Shown here: one piece after another, positions 43,479 through 52,397 of the stretch
Layout of the letters: every line of letters begins with the position of its first letter
How positions within the stretch are numbered: position 1 is the first letter of the stretch
NCBI GenBank assembly: GCA_002382085.1
Contig: DFZK01000012.1
Coordinates: forward strand, 248,001-312,000
Direction of reading: 5' to 3'
Origin: Sulfurospirillum sp. UBA4058
Lineage (GTDB): Bacteria > Campylobacterota > Campylobacteria > Campylobacterales > Sulfurospirillaceae
Length of the DNA: 64,000 nt
Notes under the pieces: generated by a model
Seen by the model: only the letters and a program-made list of their open reading frames with translations
Databases searched by the model: none
What the model was told of the DNA's origin: nothing
Made by a program: the position numbers and the translations under genes

Positions 43479-44062
43479 GCTTTTGCCTTGTGAAGGAATG
43501 CGCGAATTTTGGCATGATCTTTTAAGCCTTTGCTCTTTTCGACGCCGCTGCTCACATCCGCGCCGTAAAAGCCTAAGGCTTTAACGCGCTCGATATTTTC
43601 AGGATTTAAGCCGCCGGCTAGAATAATATTTTCCCTATCGGCGTTTTCAAACCACGAAAGATCGATTCGCTTTCCCTCTCCGCCGTAACTTTCCACATAG
43701 GCGTCCACCAATCGAATCGAGCCTTCGTAACGTGCAACGTCCGTAGGATTTTGCGCGCGAACGACCCGTACGTACGGTACATGTAAAGCACTTAAAAACG
43801 CATCGTCCGCGTCAAAATGAATCTGTGCCGTATCCATTCGCGCTTGTTGGCATATCAGGTTGATTTCTTCGGCAGAGACATCGACAAAAAGGCCGATTTT
43901 TTTGACATGTAAAGGCAGTTTGTCCGCAATCGCTTTCGCTTCTTCGGGACGAATATAACGCGGAGATTTCGGATAAAAAACAAATCCTAGCGCATCGGCT
44001 TGTGCATCGATCGCACACCGTGCGTCTTCAAGATTGGTAATACCGCAAATTTTGACCCACAT
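43475..44062 (-). CDS. trpF: Phosphoribosylanthranilate isomerase
   Basis: A 195-residue TIM-barrel enzyme of tryptophan synthesis, with KICGITNLEDA at the N terminus (catalytic cysteine), VGLFVD-like strand (KIGLFVDVS), QIHFD, and the phosphate loop LAGGLNPENI and GADVSSGVE. It starts one base after rpe in the leftward direction, with the exonuclease following. Other trp genes are not here. Two TTACATGT-type sites are in the gene, both read as LHV. Confidence 0.93.
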   Translation of the reverse strand: MWVKICGITNLEDARCAIDAQADALGFVFYPKSPRYIRPEEAKAIADKLPLHVKKIGLFVDVSAEEINLICQQARMDTAQIHFDADDAFLSALHVPYVRVVRAQNPTDVARYEGSIRLVDAYVESYGGEGKRIDLSWFENADRENIILAGGLNPENIERVKALGFYGADVSSGVEKSKGLKDHAKIRAFLHKAKA

Positions 44063-44064
44063 TC

Positions 44065-44706
44065 TTAAACTTTTAAAGAATTGATTGCGTTTTGATAATC
44101 GTCGGAACCGAAAACGTAATTGCCCGCAACGACGATGTCGACACCCGCATCGGCTAAAGCTTTAACGTTCGTATCGTTAACGCCGCCGTCGACTTCGATC
44201 AACGTTTTGGCATTGCGTTTGACAATCATCTCTTTTAAGATTAAAGCTTTTTCCAGAACGCTCGGAATAAATTTTTGTCCGCCGAATCCGGGATTGACGC
44301 TCATTAAAAGCACCATATCCAAATCTTCGAGTAAATATTCGATCAGAGACGGCGGCGTATGCGGATTGAGCACGATTGCCGGAGAAATACCGTAATCGCG
44401 TATTTTTTGAATCAATCGGTGCGGATGTTTTTCTTCTTCAATATGAAACGAAAGATACCGTGGTTTTAAAGAAGCGAATAGATCGACAAAAAAAGGATTG
44501 TTTTCGACCATCAAATGAATATCCAAAGGCTTGGTCGCCGCCTTGGCTACGGCATTGACGACGACGGGGCCTATCGTTAAGTTCGGTACGAAATGCCCGT
44601 CCATAACATCGACATGTACCAAATCGCATCCTGCCGTACAAATTGCCTTGATCTCATCGTTTAACTTTCCAAAATCAGCAGAAAGGATACTCGGAGCCAC
44701 TAACAT
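44065..44706 (-). CDS. rpe: Ribulose-phosphate 3-epimerase
   Basis: Pentose phosphate pathway enzyme. The start at 44706 (MLVAPSILSADFGKL) is chosen by family fit and an AAAGG ribosome site; an upstream ATG adds nine hydrophobic residues without support. The 213-residue TIM barrel has the metal and catalytic residues in HVDVMDGHFVPNLTIG and MSVNPGFGGQKF, VDGGVNDTN. First of the leftward rpe-trpF-dnaQ run. The 246 bases between this start and rpmB hold only the rpmB promoter. Confidence 0.95.
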   Translation of the reverse strand: MLVAPSILSADFGKLNDEIKAICTAGCDLVHVDVMDGHFVPNLTIGPVVVNAVAKAATKPLDIHLMVENNPFFVDLFASLKPRYLSFHIEEEKHPHRLIQKIRDYGISPAIVLNPHTPPSLIEYLLEDLDMVLLMSVNPGFGGQKFIPSVLEKALILKEMIVKRNAKTLIEVDGGVNDTNVKALADAGVDIVVAGNYVFGSDDYQNAINSLKV

Positions 44707-44868
44707 TATCAAAACCTTTATGAAAAAAATCAAAGCACAAAGGCGAACGGGCGTCGATTGAGGATGGTATCGGTATTCACGTAGCCCTCAACGCGTTACT
44801 CGCAAAGCGCACACACGTTCGTCGAAACTTTTAAATTAAAATTGTATCTAAATTTATAAAATTTTTGC

Positions 44869-44874
44869 TATAAT
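44869..44874 (+). promoter_or_regulatory. -10 box of rpmB promoter
   Basis: TATAAT in TTTTTGCTATAATCTT, about 80 bases before the ATG; an AAGGATA ribosome site precedes the start. Confidence 0.6.
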
Positions 44875-44952
44875 CTTCGGCTCACTAAATTAAGTAGTTC
44901 TTTTGCTTTTTTAGTGTAAAATTCACGACAAAAAATTTCTAAGGATATCGAT

Positions 44953-45141
44953 ATGGCAAGAAAATGCGCTATTACGGGTAAAGGCCCTATGGTTGGTAAC
45001 AACGTAAGCCATGCGAACAACAAAACTAAAAGAAGATTCCTTCCTAACTTAAGAACCGTCCGCGTGACGCTTGAAGACGGAACGACTAAGAAAATTAGAA
45101 TTGCTGCTTCGACACTTCGCACCATGAAGAAAAACGGCTAA
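44953..45141 (+). CDS. rpmB: Ribosomal protein L28
   Basis: A 62-residue large-subunit protein with the family start MARKCAITGKGPMVGNNVSH and the end RTMKKNG. It stands alone here with its own promoter and a terminator hairpin directly after the stop. Confidence 0.97.
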   Translation: MARKCAITGKGPMVGNNVSHANNKTKRRFLPNLRTVRVTLEDGTTKKIRIAASTLRTMKKNG

Positions 45142-45166
45142 AATTTCTCCGTTCACGGGGAAATTT
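45141..45166 (+). terminator. Terminator of rpmB
   Basis: Arms AAATTTCTCCG and CGGGGAAATTT with one wobble pair and loop TTCA, starting at the last base of the stop codon, followed by TTACGCTTATTTTT. Confidence 0.7.
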
Positions 45167-45232
45167 TACGCTTATTTTTCCGTCACTTTCTCTATTGACT
45201 ACACTTTAATAAAAATCCAAAAGGATTTACCG

Positions 45233-46423
45233 ATGTTTACACTGCTTCCTGTTCAAAACGGATTGGATAACATTGAGGGCTTCTTTTGCCAAGGCGTTCA
45301 CGCGGGCTTTAAACCCAACCGTAAAGAGGACGTTGCGTTTATTCGCACCGACGAGCCGTGCGACGTTAGCGGCGTTTTCACGAGTAATGTTTTTCAAGCC
45401 GCGCCTATTAAACACTTCTTACGCTATCCCAAAGGCTTTCAAACCAACTTTATTTTAATGAACGCCAAAAACGCTAATGCGATGACGGGAGAAAAAGGAA
45501 TCGAAGATATCGATACTTTGTTTACCAAGCTTCAAGCGATTTTCCCGAACGTGCAACATCCTATCATGAGTTCGACGGGCGTCATCGGCTATCGTCTCAA
45601 CGTCGATAAGTTGGCTCTTGCATTTGAAAAATTCGACTTTAACGCCAAAGATTCGCATTCGACGGCATCGGCGATTATGACCACCGACTCTTTTAAAAAA
45701 GAGCTCTGCTTTAAAGTCATTCTGGAAGACGGAAGCTTCTTTCATATCGCCGCCATTTGTAAAGGTGCGGGGATGATTAATCCCGCAATGGCAACGATGC
45801 TTTGTTTTATTTTGACCGATGCGGCAATTCCGAAAACCGATATGGATGCTTTGTTATTACCTGCCGTCCAAGCATCGTTCAACGCCGTCAGCGTAGACGG
45901 AGATACTTCGACGAACGATACGGTTTTACTTTTAAGTTCTCGTAAAAGCGGTGTTTACGATAAAGAAGCCTTTAACGAAGCCCTTAAACGTATCACGCAG
46001 GAGTTAAGTTTGATGTTGGTTCGAGACGGAGAAGGCTCAACCAAAGTGGTTGCTTTCGAAGTGAGCGGTGCAAAAAATAACGAAGAAGCCGAGCGTGCGG
46101 CAAAAGCACTTAGCAACTCGCTTTTAGTGAAAACCGCACTTTTCGGCGAAGATCCCAATTGGGGACGTATCGCTTCGACGATCGGAGCAAGCGGTATTAC
46201 ATGTAACGAAGAGAGCTTAGTCATTCACTACGACGACGTTTTGATTTATTCGAAAGAGCAACGCTCGCTTGACGAGCAAACGGAAACAAAAGCGGCGGAA
46301 GTAATGAAAAAAGCGTCGTTTCGTATCCGTTGCGAACTGGGAATCGCAGACGGCTCTTTTACCGCCTACGGGTGCGATTTAGGACACCGATACGTCGAAA
46401 TCAATGCGGATTATAGAACTTAG
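45233..46423 (+). CDS. argJ: Glutamate N-acetyltransferase / amino-acid N-acetyltransferase ArgJ
   Basis: A 396-residue arginine biosynthesis enzyme of the ornithine acetyltransferase family. It should self-cleave before the threonine in INPAMATMLCF (near residue 188), with KGAGM preceding. Other signatures are SVDGDTSTNDTV (near residue 222) and GEDPNWGRIASTIG (near residue 306). An AAAAGGAT ribosome site precedes the ATG. A perfect TTACATGTAA at 46197-46206 encodes ITCNEE just after the GEDPNWGR block. Confidence 0.95.
   Translation: MFTLLPVQNGLDNIEGFFCQGVHAGFKPNRKEDVAFIRTDEPCDVSGVFTSNVFQAAPIKHFLRYPKGFQTNFILMNAKNANAMTGEKGIEDIDTLFTKLQAIFPNVQHPIMSSTGVIGYRLNVDKLALAFEKFDFNAKDSHSTASAIMTTDSFKKELCFKVILEDGSFFHIAAICKGAGMINPAMATMLCFILTDAAIPKTDMDALLLPAVQASFNAVSVDGDTSTNDTVLLLSSRKSGVYDKEAFNEALKRITQELSLMLVRDGEGSTKVVAFEVSGAKNNEEAERAAKALSNSLLVKTALFGEDPNWGRIASTIGASGITCNEESLVIHYDDVLIYSKEQRSLDEQTETKAAEVMKKASFRIRCELGIADGSFTAYGCDLGHRYVEINADYRT
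46197..46206. repeat. TTACATGTAA palindrome inside argJ
   Basis: Perfect copy, read ATT ACA TGT AAC (Ile-Thr-Cys-Asn). Confidence 0.8.
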
Positions 46424-46476
46424 CCCTAAGATTAAGTACTTTTAGGTAAAATAAAACAAATATAAAAGGAGAAGCC

Positions 46477-46704
46477 ATGCTACACGAGTACCGAGATATT
46501 ATCTCAAAATTAAAATTGGACAACGCCCACTTCGCAAAAATTTTTGAACGACATAATGAACTCGACCAAAAAATCACCGATGCCGATGCGGGTAGAGAAC
46601 ATATCGGCGATGCCGAGCTTGACGCACTTAAAAAAGAAAAACTTAAACTTAAAGATGAAGCGTACGCTATGATTCTTGCGTACAAAAAAGAGCATAACCT
46701 TTAA
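46477..46704 (+). CDS. YdcH/DUF465-family small protein
   Basis: A 75-residue helical protein (HEYRDIISKLKLDNAHFAKI, DALKKEKLKLKDEAYAMI) matching the YdcH/DUF465 family, whose role is not known. It has AAAGGAGAAG as ribosome site and stands 53 bases after argJ. The leftward MagIII gene ends 16 bases away. Confidence 0.88.
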   Translation: MLHEYRDIISKLKLDNAHFAKIFERHNELDQKITDADAGREHIGDAELDALKKEKLKLKDEAYAMILAYKKEHNL

Positions 46705-46719
46705 TCAACCCGTTTGGGC

Positions 46720-47382
46720 TTAAATGCCCAAACGTCCTACTTCGACGACCTTTCCTCGACTGTTTTCTTTACAATATTCTACGATTTTACCGTGAAAGCG
46801 CGCATAGAGTTCGTGTACGGAGATTTCTTTACCGTAAAGTTTCCGTATCGCCGTAGTCTTATCCAATCCCTCTAGCATCCACGATTGAAGGGCTTCGTAG
46901 CTTTCAAAATCGTACCCGAATGCATTGAGAAGCCTTGCCGTATAGGCATCGACGACCAATGCTTCTTGATAACAGGCATAACATAAAATCGAATCCGCAC
47001 TCTCTTCTCCGATCCCTTTTTGTTCCAATAGCCATTCGCGCGTAACCTGTGTTTGAAACGTTGGAAAATCATTGAACGTTTCAAGAATCGCTTTGGACAA
47101 CGTACGAAGATTTTTAGCTTTGGTATTGTAAAAACCGCTCGGTTTGATGCATTCCGCTAAAGTCTCAAGTTCCGATTGAACGAGAACATCGAGACTGTCG
47201 ACACCGCATTTTTCCAGATTTTCAATACTCTTTTCGACTTTTTCCCATTTAGCCTGCTGGGTTAAAATCGCACCGACGACGACCCAAAACGTTCCCGATC
47301 GCGGCCACCAAAAAGGATCGCGCGTTGATTTAGGATACCCTGCCTTTTTTAATGCACATAAAAGCTCAAAACTATCGTTCAT
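46720..47382 (-). CDS. HhH DNA glycosylase, MagIII-type (3-methyladenine)
   Basis: A 220-residue helix-hairpin-helix glycosylase of the endonuclease III superfamily. It has DPFWWPRSGTFWVVVGAIL (near residue 22), the hairpin KGIGEESADSIL (near residue 122) and the catalytic aspartate in ALVVDAYTARLL (near residue 142). The iron-sulfur cysteine loop is absent, as in MagIII of Helicobacter, which removes 3-methyladenine. It is last in the long leftward operon, overlapping the YmdB-like gene by 11 bases. Confidence 0.85.
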   Translation of the reverse strand: MNDSFELLCALKKAGYPKSTRDPFWWPRSGTFWVVVGAILTQQAKWEKVEKSIENLEKCGVDSLDVLVQSELETLAECIKPSGFYNTKAKNLRTLSKAILETFNDFPTFQTQVTREWLLEQKGIGEESADSILCYACYQEALVVDAYTARLLNAFGYDFESYEALQSWMLEGLDKTTAIRKLYGKEISVHELYARFHGKIVEYCKENSRGKVVEVGRLGI

Positions 47383-48181
47383 ATATCGCCTTTGTCAATT
47401 GACGCTCTTGGTCGTCGAAAACACGTATTTTAAATGCATCGATGCATTTTCCCTCTTCGATCTTTACGATGACCATCTGAAAAATTTTCTTGCATTTCTT
47501 AGGAAGTTCCAATGCACAGGGAAGTCCCGTTAAAAAACGTTTGAGCGGTGCGGTCTTGTCCATACCGATGACGCCGTCGCGTGCACCGCTGAGTCCTACG
47601 TCGCTTACAAAACATGTGCCTTCGTCGATCTGTAAATCGTCCGTTCCGACATGCGTATGCGTTCCGAAAACGGCACTTGCCTTGCCTTTGAGCAGATGAA
47701 ACATCGCGTATTTTTCAGACGTCGCTTCGGCGTGAAAATCGACGATTATCGTTTTAATTCCCTCACATTGGAGTGCATCGATCGCCTCTTGCGCGCATAA
47801 AAAAGCGTTATTGACGGTGGGCATACCGTAATGTCCCATAATGTTGAGTACGGCAATCGGTTCGGTATTGACATGTAAGATTTTAACGCCCGACCCCGCA
47901 ACGCCTTTGGGATAATTATGCGGTCTTAAAATCGGCAACGTTTCCAAAAGCGGAATAATCTCTTTCTTATCCCACGTATGATTTCCGCCCGTAATAAGAT
48001 TAACGCCGTAAGAGAAAAGCTCGTTGGCATGCTGTGCGTTAAGCCCGAAACCGTGACTCGCGTTTTCGGCATTGGCGATCACGCAATCAAGCGCAAACTC
48101 GTGACGAATTTTTTTCAGATGTGCTTCGATCATCGCGCGTCCGGGACGTCCGACGATATCGCCGATAAACCCTACCGTCAT
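47372..48181 (-). CDS. YmdB-family metallophosphoesterase
   Basis: The start at 48181 (MTVGFIGDIVGRPGR) is chosen because it gives an ATGA overlap with mfd and matches the family; an in-frame ATG 12 codons upstream lies inside mfd. The 269-residue enzyme has all metal ligands: GDIVGRPGR, NAENASHG, GGNHTWDK, DFHAEATSEK and GTHTHVGTDD. YmdB proteins hydrolyse 2',3'-cyclic nucleotides and affect biofilm and motility decisions in Bacillus. It lies between mfd and the glycosylase. Confidence 0.9.
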   Translation of the reverse strand: MTVGFIGDIVGRPGRAMIEAHLKKIRHEFALDCVIANAENASHGFGLNAQHANELFSYGVNLITGGNHTWDKKEIIPLLETLPILRPHNYPKGVAGSGVKILHVNTEPIAVLNIMGHYGMPTVNNAFLCAQEAIDALQCEGIKTIIVDFHAEATSEKYAMFHLLKGKASAVFGTHTHVGTDDLQIDEGTCFVSDVGLSGARDGVIGMDKTAPLKRFLTGLPCALELPKKCKKIFQMVIVKIEEGKCIDAFKIRVFDDQERQLTKAIYER

Positions 48182-51159
48182 GCCGTTGCCGTTTGCTTTA
48201 AATACGTTAAAACACACGCTATCACGTCGTCATCGTCGCGACTTCGCGATTGAAGCGTGATCTTTTGCTCGGTTTCATATTTGATCGTAATCAGTTGGTG
48301 GTAATTGGAAATCAAACTAATCCCTTTTTGTGCCGCTAAAATTTTAATTTCAATCAGCTGTAAAAACTGCCGCGTCGTAACGTCGAGCTTGCCGAAACGA
48401 TCCAACATCTCCTCTTCAATGAACAAGAGTTCTTGAACGTTTTGGCATCGACTCAACCTTCGGTAAAGCTCCAGCCTTACGCGCTCCTCAAAAATATACT
48501 CTTCGCTGATAAAGGCGTTAATGGAAAGCTTGATATCGACTTCTTTATGAGCGATCGGTGCTTTCCCGAGCAAGGCGTTGATGGCGTCTTCGAGCATTTT
48601 CAGATAGAGCGCGTAGCCGATATGTTTGATGTGTCCGCTTTGCGCTTCGCCGACGAGATTGCCTCCGCCTCTAATTTCAAGGTCGTGATACGCCAAAATC
48701 GAGCCGCTTCCGAGGTATGAATTGGATTCTAGCGCGATTAAACGTTTTTTAGCGGCTTCGGAAAGCTCTTCTTTATTTTTGACCAAAAAGTAACAAAAGC
48801 CTTGCCGTTTACCTCGCCCGACGCGTCCGCGCAGTTGATGCAGATCCGCCATACCGAAATGATCGGCGGAATCGATCATAATCGTATTGACGTTGGGAAT
48901 ATGAATTCCCGACTCGATAATCGACGTCGATAGCAACACGTCGTACGCTTTTTCCTCAAAACGGAGCATCTCTTTTTCGGTCACGCTCGCGCTGATCTCC
49001 GAATGCAAGGTTAAAATGCGCAGATGCGGCATCATACGTTGTAAAGCTTTGCGTTTGTCTTCGATCGTCGCAATGCGATTGTGAACGAAAAAAACCTGCC
49101 CGCCGCGTCTTAACTCCCTTAAAATCGCCTCTTTAATGACTTTTTCGTCATACTCTTTGACAAACGTACGCACGTCTTCGCGATCGTTCGGAGGCGTAAG
49201 CAGTTGCGAATACTGTTTGATGGAGCTCAGTGCCATATTGAGGCTTCGCGGAATCGGCGTTGCGCTCATCGAGAGAATATGCACGTTTTCACGGAAATTT
49301 TTGAGTTTTTCTTTTTGCTTAACACCGAATTTGTGTTCTTCGTCCACGACGATCAGTGCCGGATTGTGCAATTCCACGTCAAAAAGAGCATGCGTCCCGA
49401 CGCAGACATGTAAGCTTCCGTCTTTCAGCCCTTTCATAATATTTTGTTTTTGCGCCGCTGTGGTAAAGCGATCAAGTTGCGCAACGCGAATACCGTATTT
49501 TGAAAAACGTGCGGAAAGACTTTTGAAATGTTGCGAACATAAAAGCGTCGTCGGCGCAATCAACAAGGCTTGGTATCCTTTTTGAACCGTTGCGAAGATC
49601 GCATTCATCGCCACTTCGGTTTTTCCGAATCCTACATCGCCGCTTAAGAGTCGATCCATCATTTTACCGCTGTGCAGATCGTTTAAAATCTCGCTAATCG
49701 TGCGCTTTTGATCTTCGGTATAGACAAATCCGGCATCCTCTTGAAACGCCGCCAACGCTTCAGCGGAGCTTTCAATATCCAATGCCTCGATCATCTCGCG
49801 TTTTGCGGCAATCGCGATAATTTCGCTTGCGATCTCCATCAAACGCTCTTGGGTTTTTGCTTTCAGCTTTTGGAAACTGCCTTTGCCCAAACGATCGACG
49901 CTGATTAAACCGCCGCTTTCGCCGATGTAACGATCGATGACATGCAAATTTTCGACTGGCAATAACAATTTATCGTCGCCGAGGTATTCGATGAGCACGA
50001 AATCTTTCGTCGCCCCTAAAACGCTAACGGGCGTCAACCCTCTAAAAATGCCGATACCGTAGTGTTCGTGTACGACGTAATCGCCGATTTTAAGTTCATC
50101 GAGTACAAAATTTGCGCGCCTTCGTTTGGCTTTGACGACGGGTTTATTCAGCGAAAGGATAATCTCGTCTTGACTCATAATCGTAACGATGCGTTCGCTC
50201 TCGGTAAATTTCGTCTGCAACGAATCGAGTTCCGCCATTCGTAAGAGAAGCTCATTTTTGGCAAGAAGCGTAATTTTTTTAGCGCGATGAAGCTCTAGAA
50301 ACGTTTTAAGATTGCTCGAAGCGATATCAATATCTCTAAAACGCGTCGCTTCAGGCATTTTCGGCAATACGCGTAACGTTTGTGCACCCTCTTCGTTAAA
50401 CAAAGCGATCTCTTCAAGTTCGTCGTCGGTGTCGCCTGCGAGACAGATACGAAAACGCGTTACATAACTCTGGGCATATTCGCCCAATACCCATAAGCCT
50501 AACGAATGCATATCTTTGGTAAAACTATCGCTTTTAAGATGCTCGATACGCTTTTCCATCGTTTCGTACCGCGTTCGATCGAGCGCAAACAGAGCCGGAA
50601 TAATCGTTAAGCTCTCCAGCTCCTCTTTATCGCTTTTTTGCGTCTCGCAATCAAAAAACCGAAGGCTTTCGATTTCGTCGTCAAAGAGGCAAATACGCAC
50701 GGCATTGTCTTGATCGGGAGGAAAAAGATCGATAATATCGCCGCGTACGGAAATTTCGCCTTTACCTTGAACCACGTCGACAAAACGGTATCCCCAATAA
50801 AACATCGTCTCTCGAAATGCTTCGAGCGAAAGGCGGGAACCGAACTCTACATGTAAGGTTTGAAAAATTTCGGGTTTGGGAAGCGGCGTTAAAAGCGTCC
50901 GAATCGGCACAATCAGCAATTTCTTCGACGAAGCGTCTTGGTAAAACGCCTGCAACGTTCGGAGTAAAACAAACATCTCGTCGTGAAACGAGAGTAAATC
51001 ATCGCCGCAATTGGCCCGAAGATCGGGAAGTACGTATGCTTTATACCCGACGTAAAGTGCGACTTCAGAGGCTAAGAATGCCTCTTTATCGCCTTTGACG
51101 CCGATGAGTTGGGTATCCGGTTTGGATTTTAAAAATTCATAACACGAGGCCTGTAACAA
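48178..51159 (-). CDS. mfd: Transcription-repair coupling factor Mfd
   Basis: A 993-residue translocase that removes RNA polymerase stalled at lesions and recruits UvrA. The N-terminal UvrB-homology domain, CarD-like RNAP-interaction domain (IGDYVVHEHYGIGIF near residue 365), and RecG-like motor (GDVGFGKTEVAMNA near residue 510, VDEEHKFGV near residue 605) are seen. TRG motif LHQLRGRVGRG follows. Two TTACATGT-type words occur within, at LHVCVG and LHVEFG. Starts nine bases after bactofilin. Confidence 0.96.
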   Translation of the reverse strand: MLQASCYEFLKSKPDTQLIGVKGDKEAFLASEVALYVGYKAYVLPDLRANCGDDLLSFHDEMFVLLRTLQAFYQDASSKKLLIVPIRTLLTPLPKPEIFQTLHVEFGSRLSLEAFRETMFYWGYRFVDVVQGKGEISVRGDIIDLFPPDQDNAVRICLFDDEIESLRFFDCETQKSDKEELESLTIIPALFALDRTRYETMEKRIEHLKSDSFTKDMHSLGLWVLGEYAQSYVTRFRICLAGDTDDELEEIALFNEEGAQTLRVLPKMPEATRFRDIDIASSNLKTFLELHRAKKITLLAKNELLLRMAELDSLQTKFTESERIVTIMSQDEIILSLNKPVVKAKRRRANFVLDELKIGDYVVHEHYGIGIFRGLTPVSVLGATKDFVLIEYLGDDKLLLPVENLHVIDRYIGESGGLISVDRLGKGSFQKLKAKTQERLMEIASEIIAIAAKREMIEALDIESSAEALAAFQEDAGFVYTEDQKRTISEILNDLHSGKMMDRLLSGDVGFGKTEVAMNAIFATVQKGYQALLIAPTTLLCSQHFKSLSARFSKYGIRVAQLDRFTTAAQKQNIMKGLKDGSLHVCVGTHALFDVELHNPALIVVDEEHKFGVKQKEKLKNFRENVHILSMSATPIPRSLNMALSSIKQYSQLLTPPNDREDVRTFVKEYDEKVIKEAILRELRRGGQVFFVHNRIATIEDKRKALQRMMPHLRILTLHSEISASVTEKEMLRFEEKAYDVLLSTSIIESGIHIPNVNTIMIDSADHFGMADLHQLRGRVGRGKRQGFCYFLVKNKEELSEAAKKRLIALESNSYLGSGSILAYHDLEIRGGGNLVGEAQSGHIKHIGYALYLKMLEDAINALLGKAPIAHKEVDIKLSINAFISEEYIFEERVRLELYRRLSRCQNVQELLFIEEEMLDRFGKLDVTTRQFLQLIEIKILAAQKGISLISNYHQLITIKYETEQKITLQSRSRDDDDVIACVLTYLKQTATA

Positions 51160-51168
51160 AAAATTCCT

Positions 51169-51558
51169 TTATCCTTCGTAGGAGAGTTTGGGGGCTTCTT
51201 CACTTGCGGTTTTAATCTTACTTTCACCCTCAAAAATCGCTTTTGCTTCAATAATCAGTTCTTTAGAAACCACTTTACCCAAAAGCTTGCCGCCTTCTAA
51301 AACTTCGACGTTATCGCAATCGGCATTGCCTTCAAAAAGCCCGTTGATAATCAACCGACTTGCGCGGATTTCGCCGCTGACTTTGCCTTGTTTACCGATC
51401 GTCACGATACTTTCGGAAAGAATTTTACCGATAATTTCTCCGTCGACATGTAAACGTGTTTCGCAATGAAAAATACCCTCGACTTTTGCGCCGCTTGCTA
51501 CGATGGTTGTTTCGGAAGCGGGTACTGCGCATTGATTAGTTTTATCAAAGATTCCCAT
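51169..51558 (-). CDS. ccmA: Bactofilin (CcmA-like)
   Basis: A 129-residue bactofilin. Its core (TIVASGAKVEGIFHCETRLH to DNVEVLEGG) is a beta-helix with repeated hydrophobic-glycine turns, and it ends in a short charged tail. In Helicobacter CcmA helps to keep helical shape together with the M23 peptidases Csd1 and Csd2. The gene starts inside the upstream M23 gene, which it overlaps by 61 bases in another frame, and mfd follows, as in Helicobacter. Confidence 0.92.
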   Translation of the reverse strand: MGIFDKTNQCAVPASETTIVASGAKVEGIFHCETRLHVDGEIIGKILSESIVTIGKQGKVSGEIRASRLIINGLFEGNADCDNVEVLEGGKLLGKVVSKELIIEAKAIFEGESKIKTASEEAPKLSYEG

Positions 51559-52397
51559 GTGACTCTCTTCTCCTTTTGAAAGATTTCCGTAAAATTAGAC
51601 CCTTTCCAACGTAAAAAGGTTTCAGGGTCTAAAAGACGCCCTATAAACTTAATTTCATAATGCAAATGAGGCCCCGTGGACATACCGCTATTGCCCGAAT
51701 AGGCAATAACATCGCCTTTTTTCACAAATTGCCCCTCTTTGACGATCGGTTTATTCATCAAATGCGCATAATAACTCTCAAAACCGTAATTATGGCTGAG
51801 AGAGACGACGTTTCCGTAACCGCTGTTTTGATTGTACTGAACAAATTTAACGACGCCGTCCGCCGGTGCTAAGACAGGCGTTCCGATCGGAGCGCGCAAA
51901 TCGGTTCCCGCATGAAACTCTTTACGCTTCAAAATAGGATTTTCCCGCCATCCGAAACGCGAAGAAAATTCACTGTACGCCATCACGTCGCCGCTGGGAA
52001 TATTATCAAAAAAGGTTTTTTGTTGTAAGACGGTTACGTCGATCTCTTCAAGACGCGTATCAAGAGCGTCTTCGTCGTTGGCTCTTAGACCGATTAACTC
52101 TTCGACGTTACTGATTTTATCGCGAATCGCTTCGTACTCTTTGGATTTTTCCGAAATTTCTTCCTGCAAAGACTCGTTTTGCGCTAATAAAATATTGCGT
52201 TCGTTAATCGCACTCTCTTTTTTCGCTTCTAAAGCAGACACCTCTTTCATCAAAAAAAGAATGACAAAGCTACCGACAAGAATCACCAAAGCGACAAAAA
52301 GCGTAAAATACAAAAGAAATTTTTTAATGACTTGATGCAGTAAAAAGTGGCGCGAACCGTGAACGTCGGAGATCGTAACCGTAAATTTATCTTTCAC
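51498..52397 (-). CDS. M23/LytM peptidase, Csd1/Csd2-like
   Basis: A 299-residue membrane-anchored peptidase. A transmembrane helix (about residues 27-50), a coiled coil (55-105) and a LytM domain with intact zinc residues HAGTDLRAP (near residue 163) and GPHLHYEIKF (near residue 243) are visible. In Helicobacter two such genes, csd2 and csd1, lie between folC and ccmA; here there is only one, with intact ligands as in Csd1. It overlaps folC by four bases and the bactofilin gene by 61 bases. Confidence 0.9.
   Translation of the reverse strand: MKDKFTVTISDVHGSRHFLLHQVIKKFLLYFTLFVALVILVGSFVILFLMKEVSALEAKKESAINERNILLAQNESLQEEISEKSKEYEAIRDKISNVEELIGLRANDEDALDTRLEEIDVTVLQQKTFFDNIPSGDVMAYSEFSSRFGWRENPILKRKEFHAGTDLRAPIGTPVLAPADGVVKFVQYNQNSGYGNVVSLSHNYGFESYYAHLMNKPIVKEGQFVKKGDVIAYSGNSGMSTGPHLHYEIKFIGRLLDPETFLRWKGSNFTEIFQKEKRVTWESLIKLINAQYPLPKQPS

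Noticed and set aside
44707..44952. Hidden gene or RNA between rpe and rpmB
   Set aside because: Only the rpmB promoter is visible; no tRNA-like fold or supported short frame was found.
48182..48217. N-terminal 12 residues upstream of the YmdB-family start
   Set aside because: They overlap the mfd end and do not match the family; the ATGA overlap start at 48181 is better.
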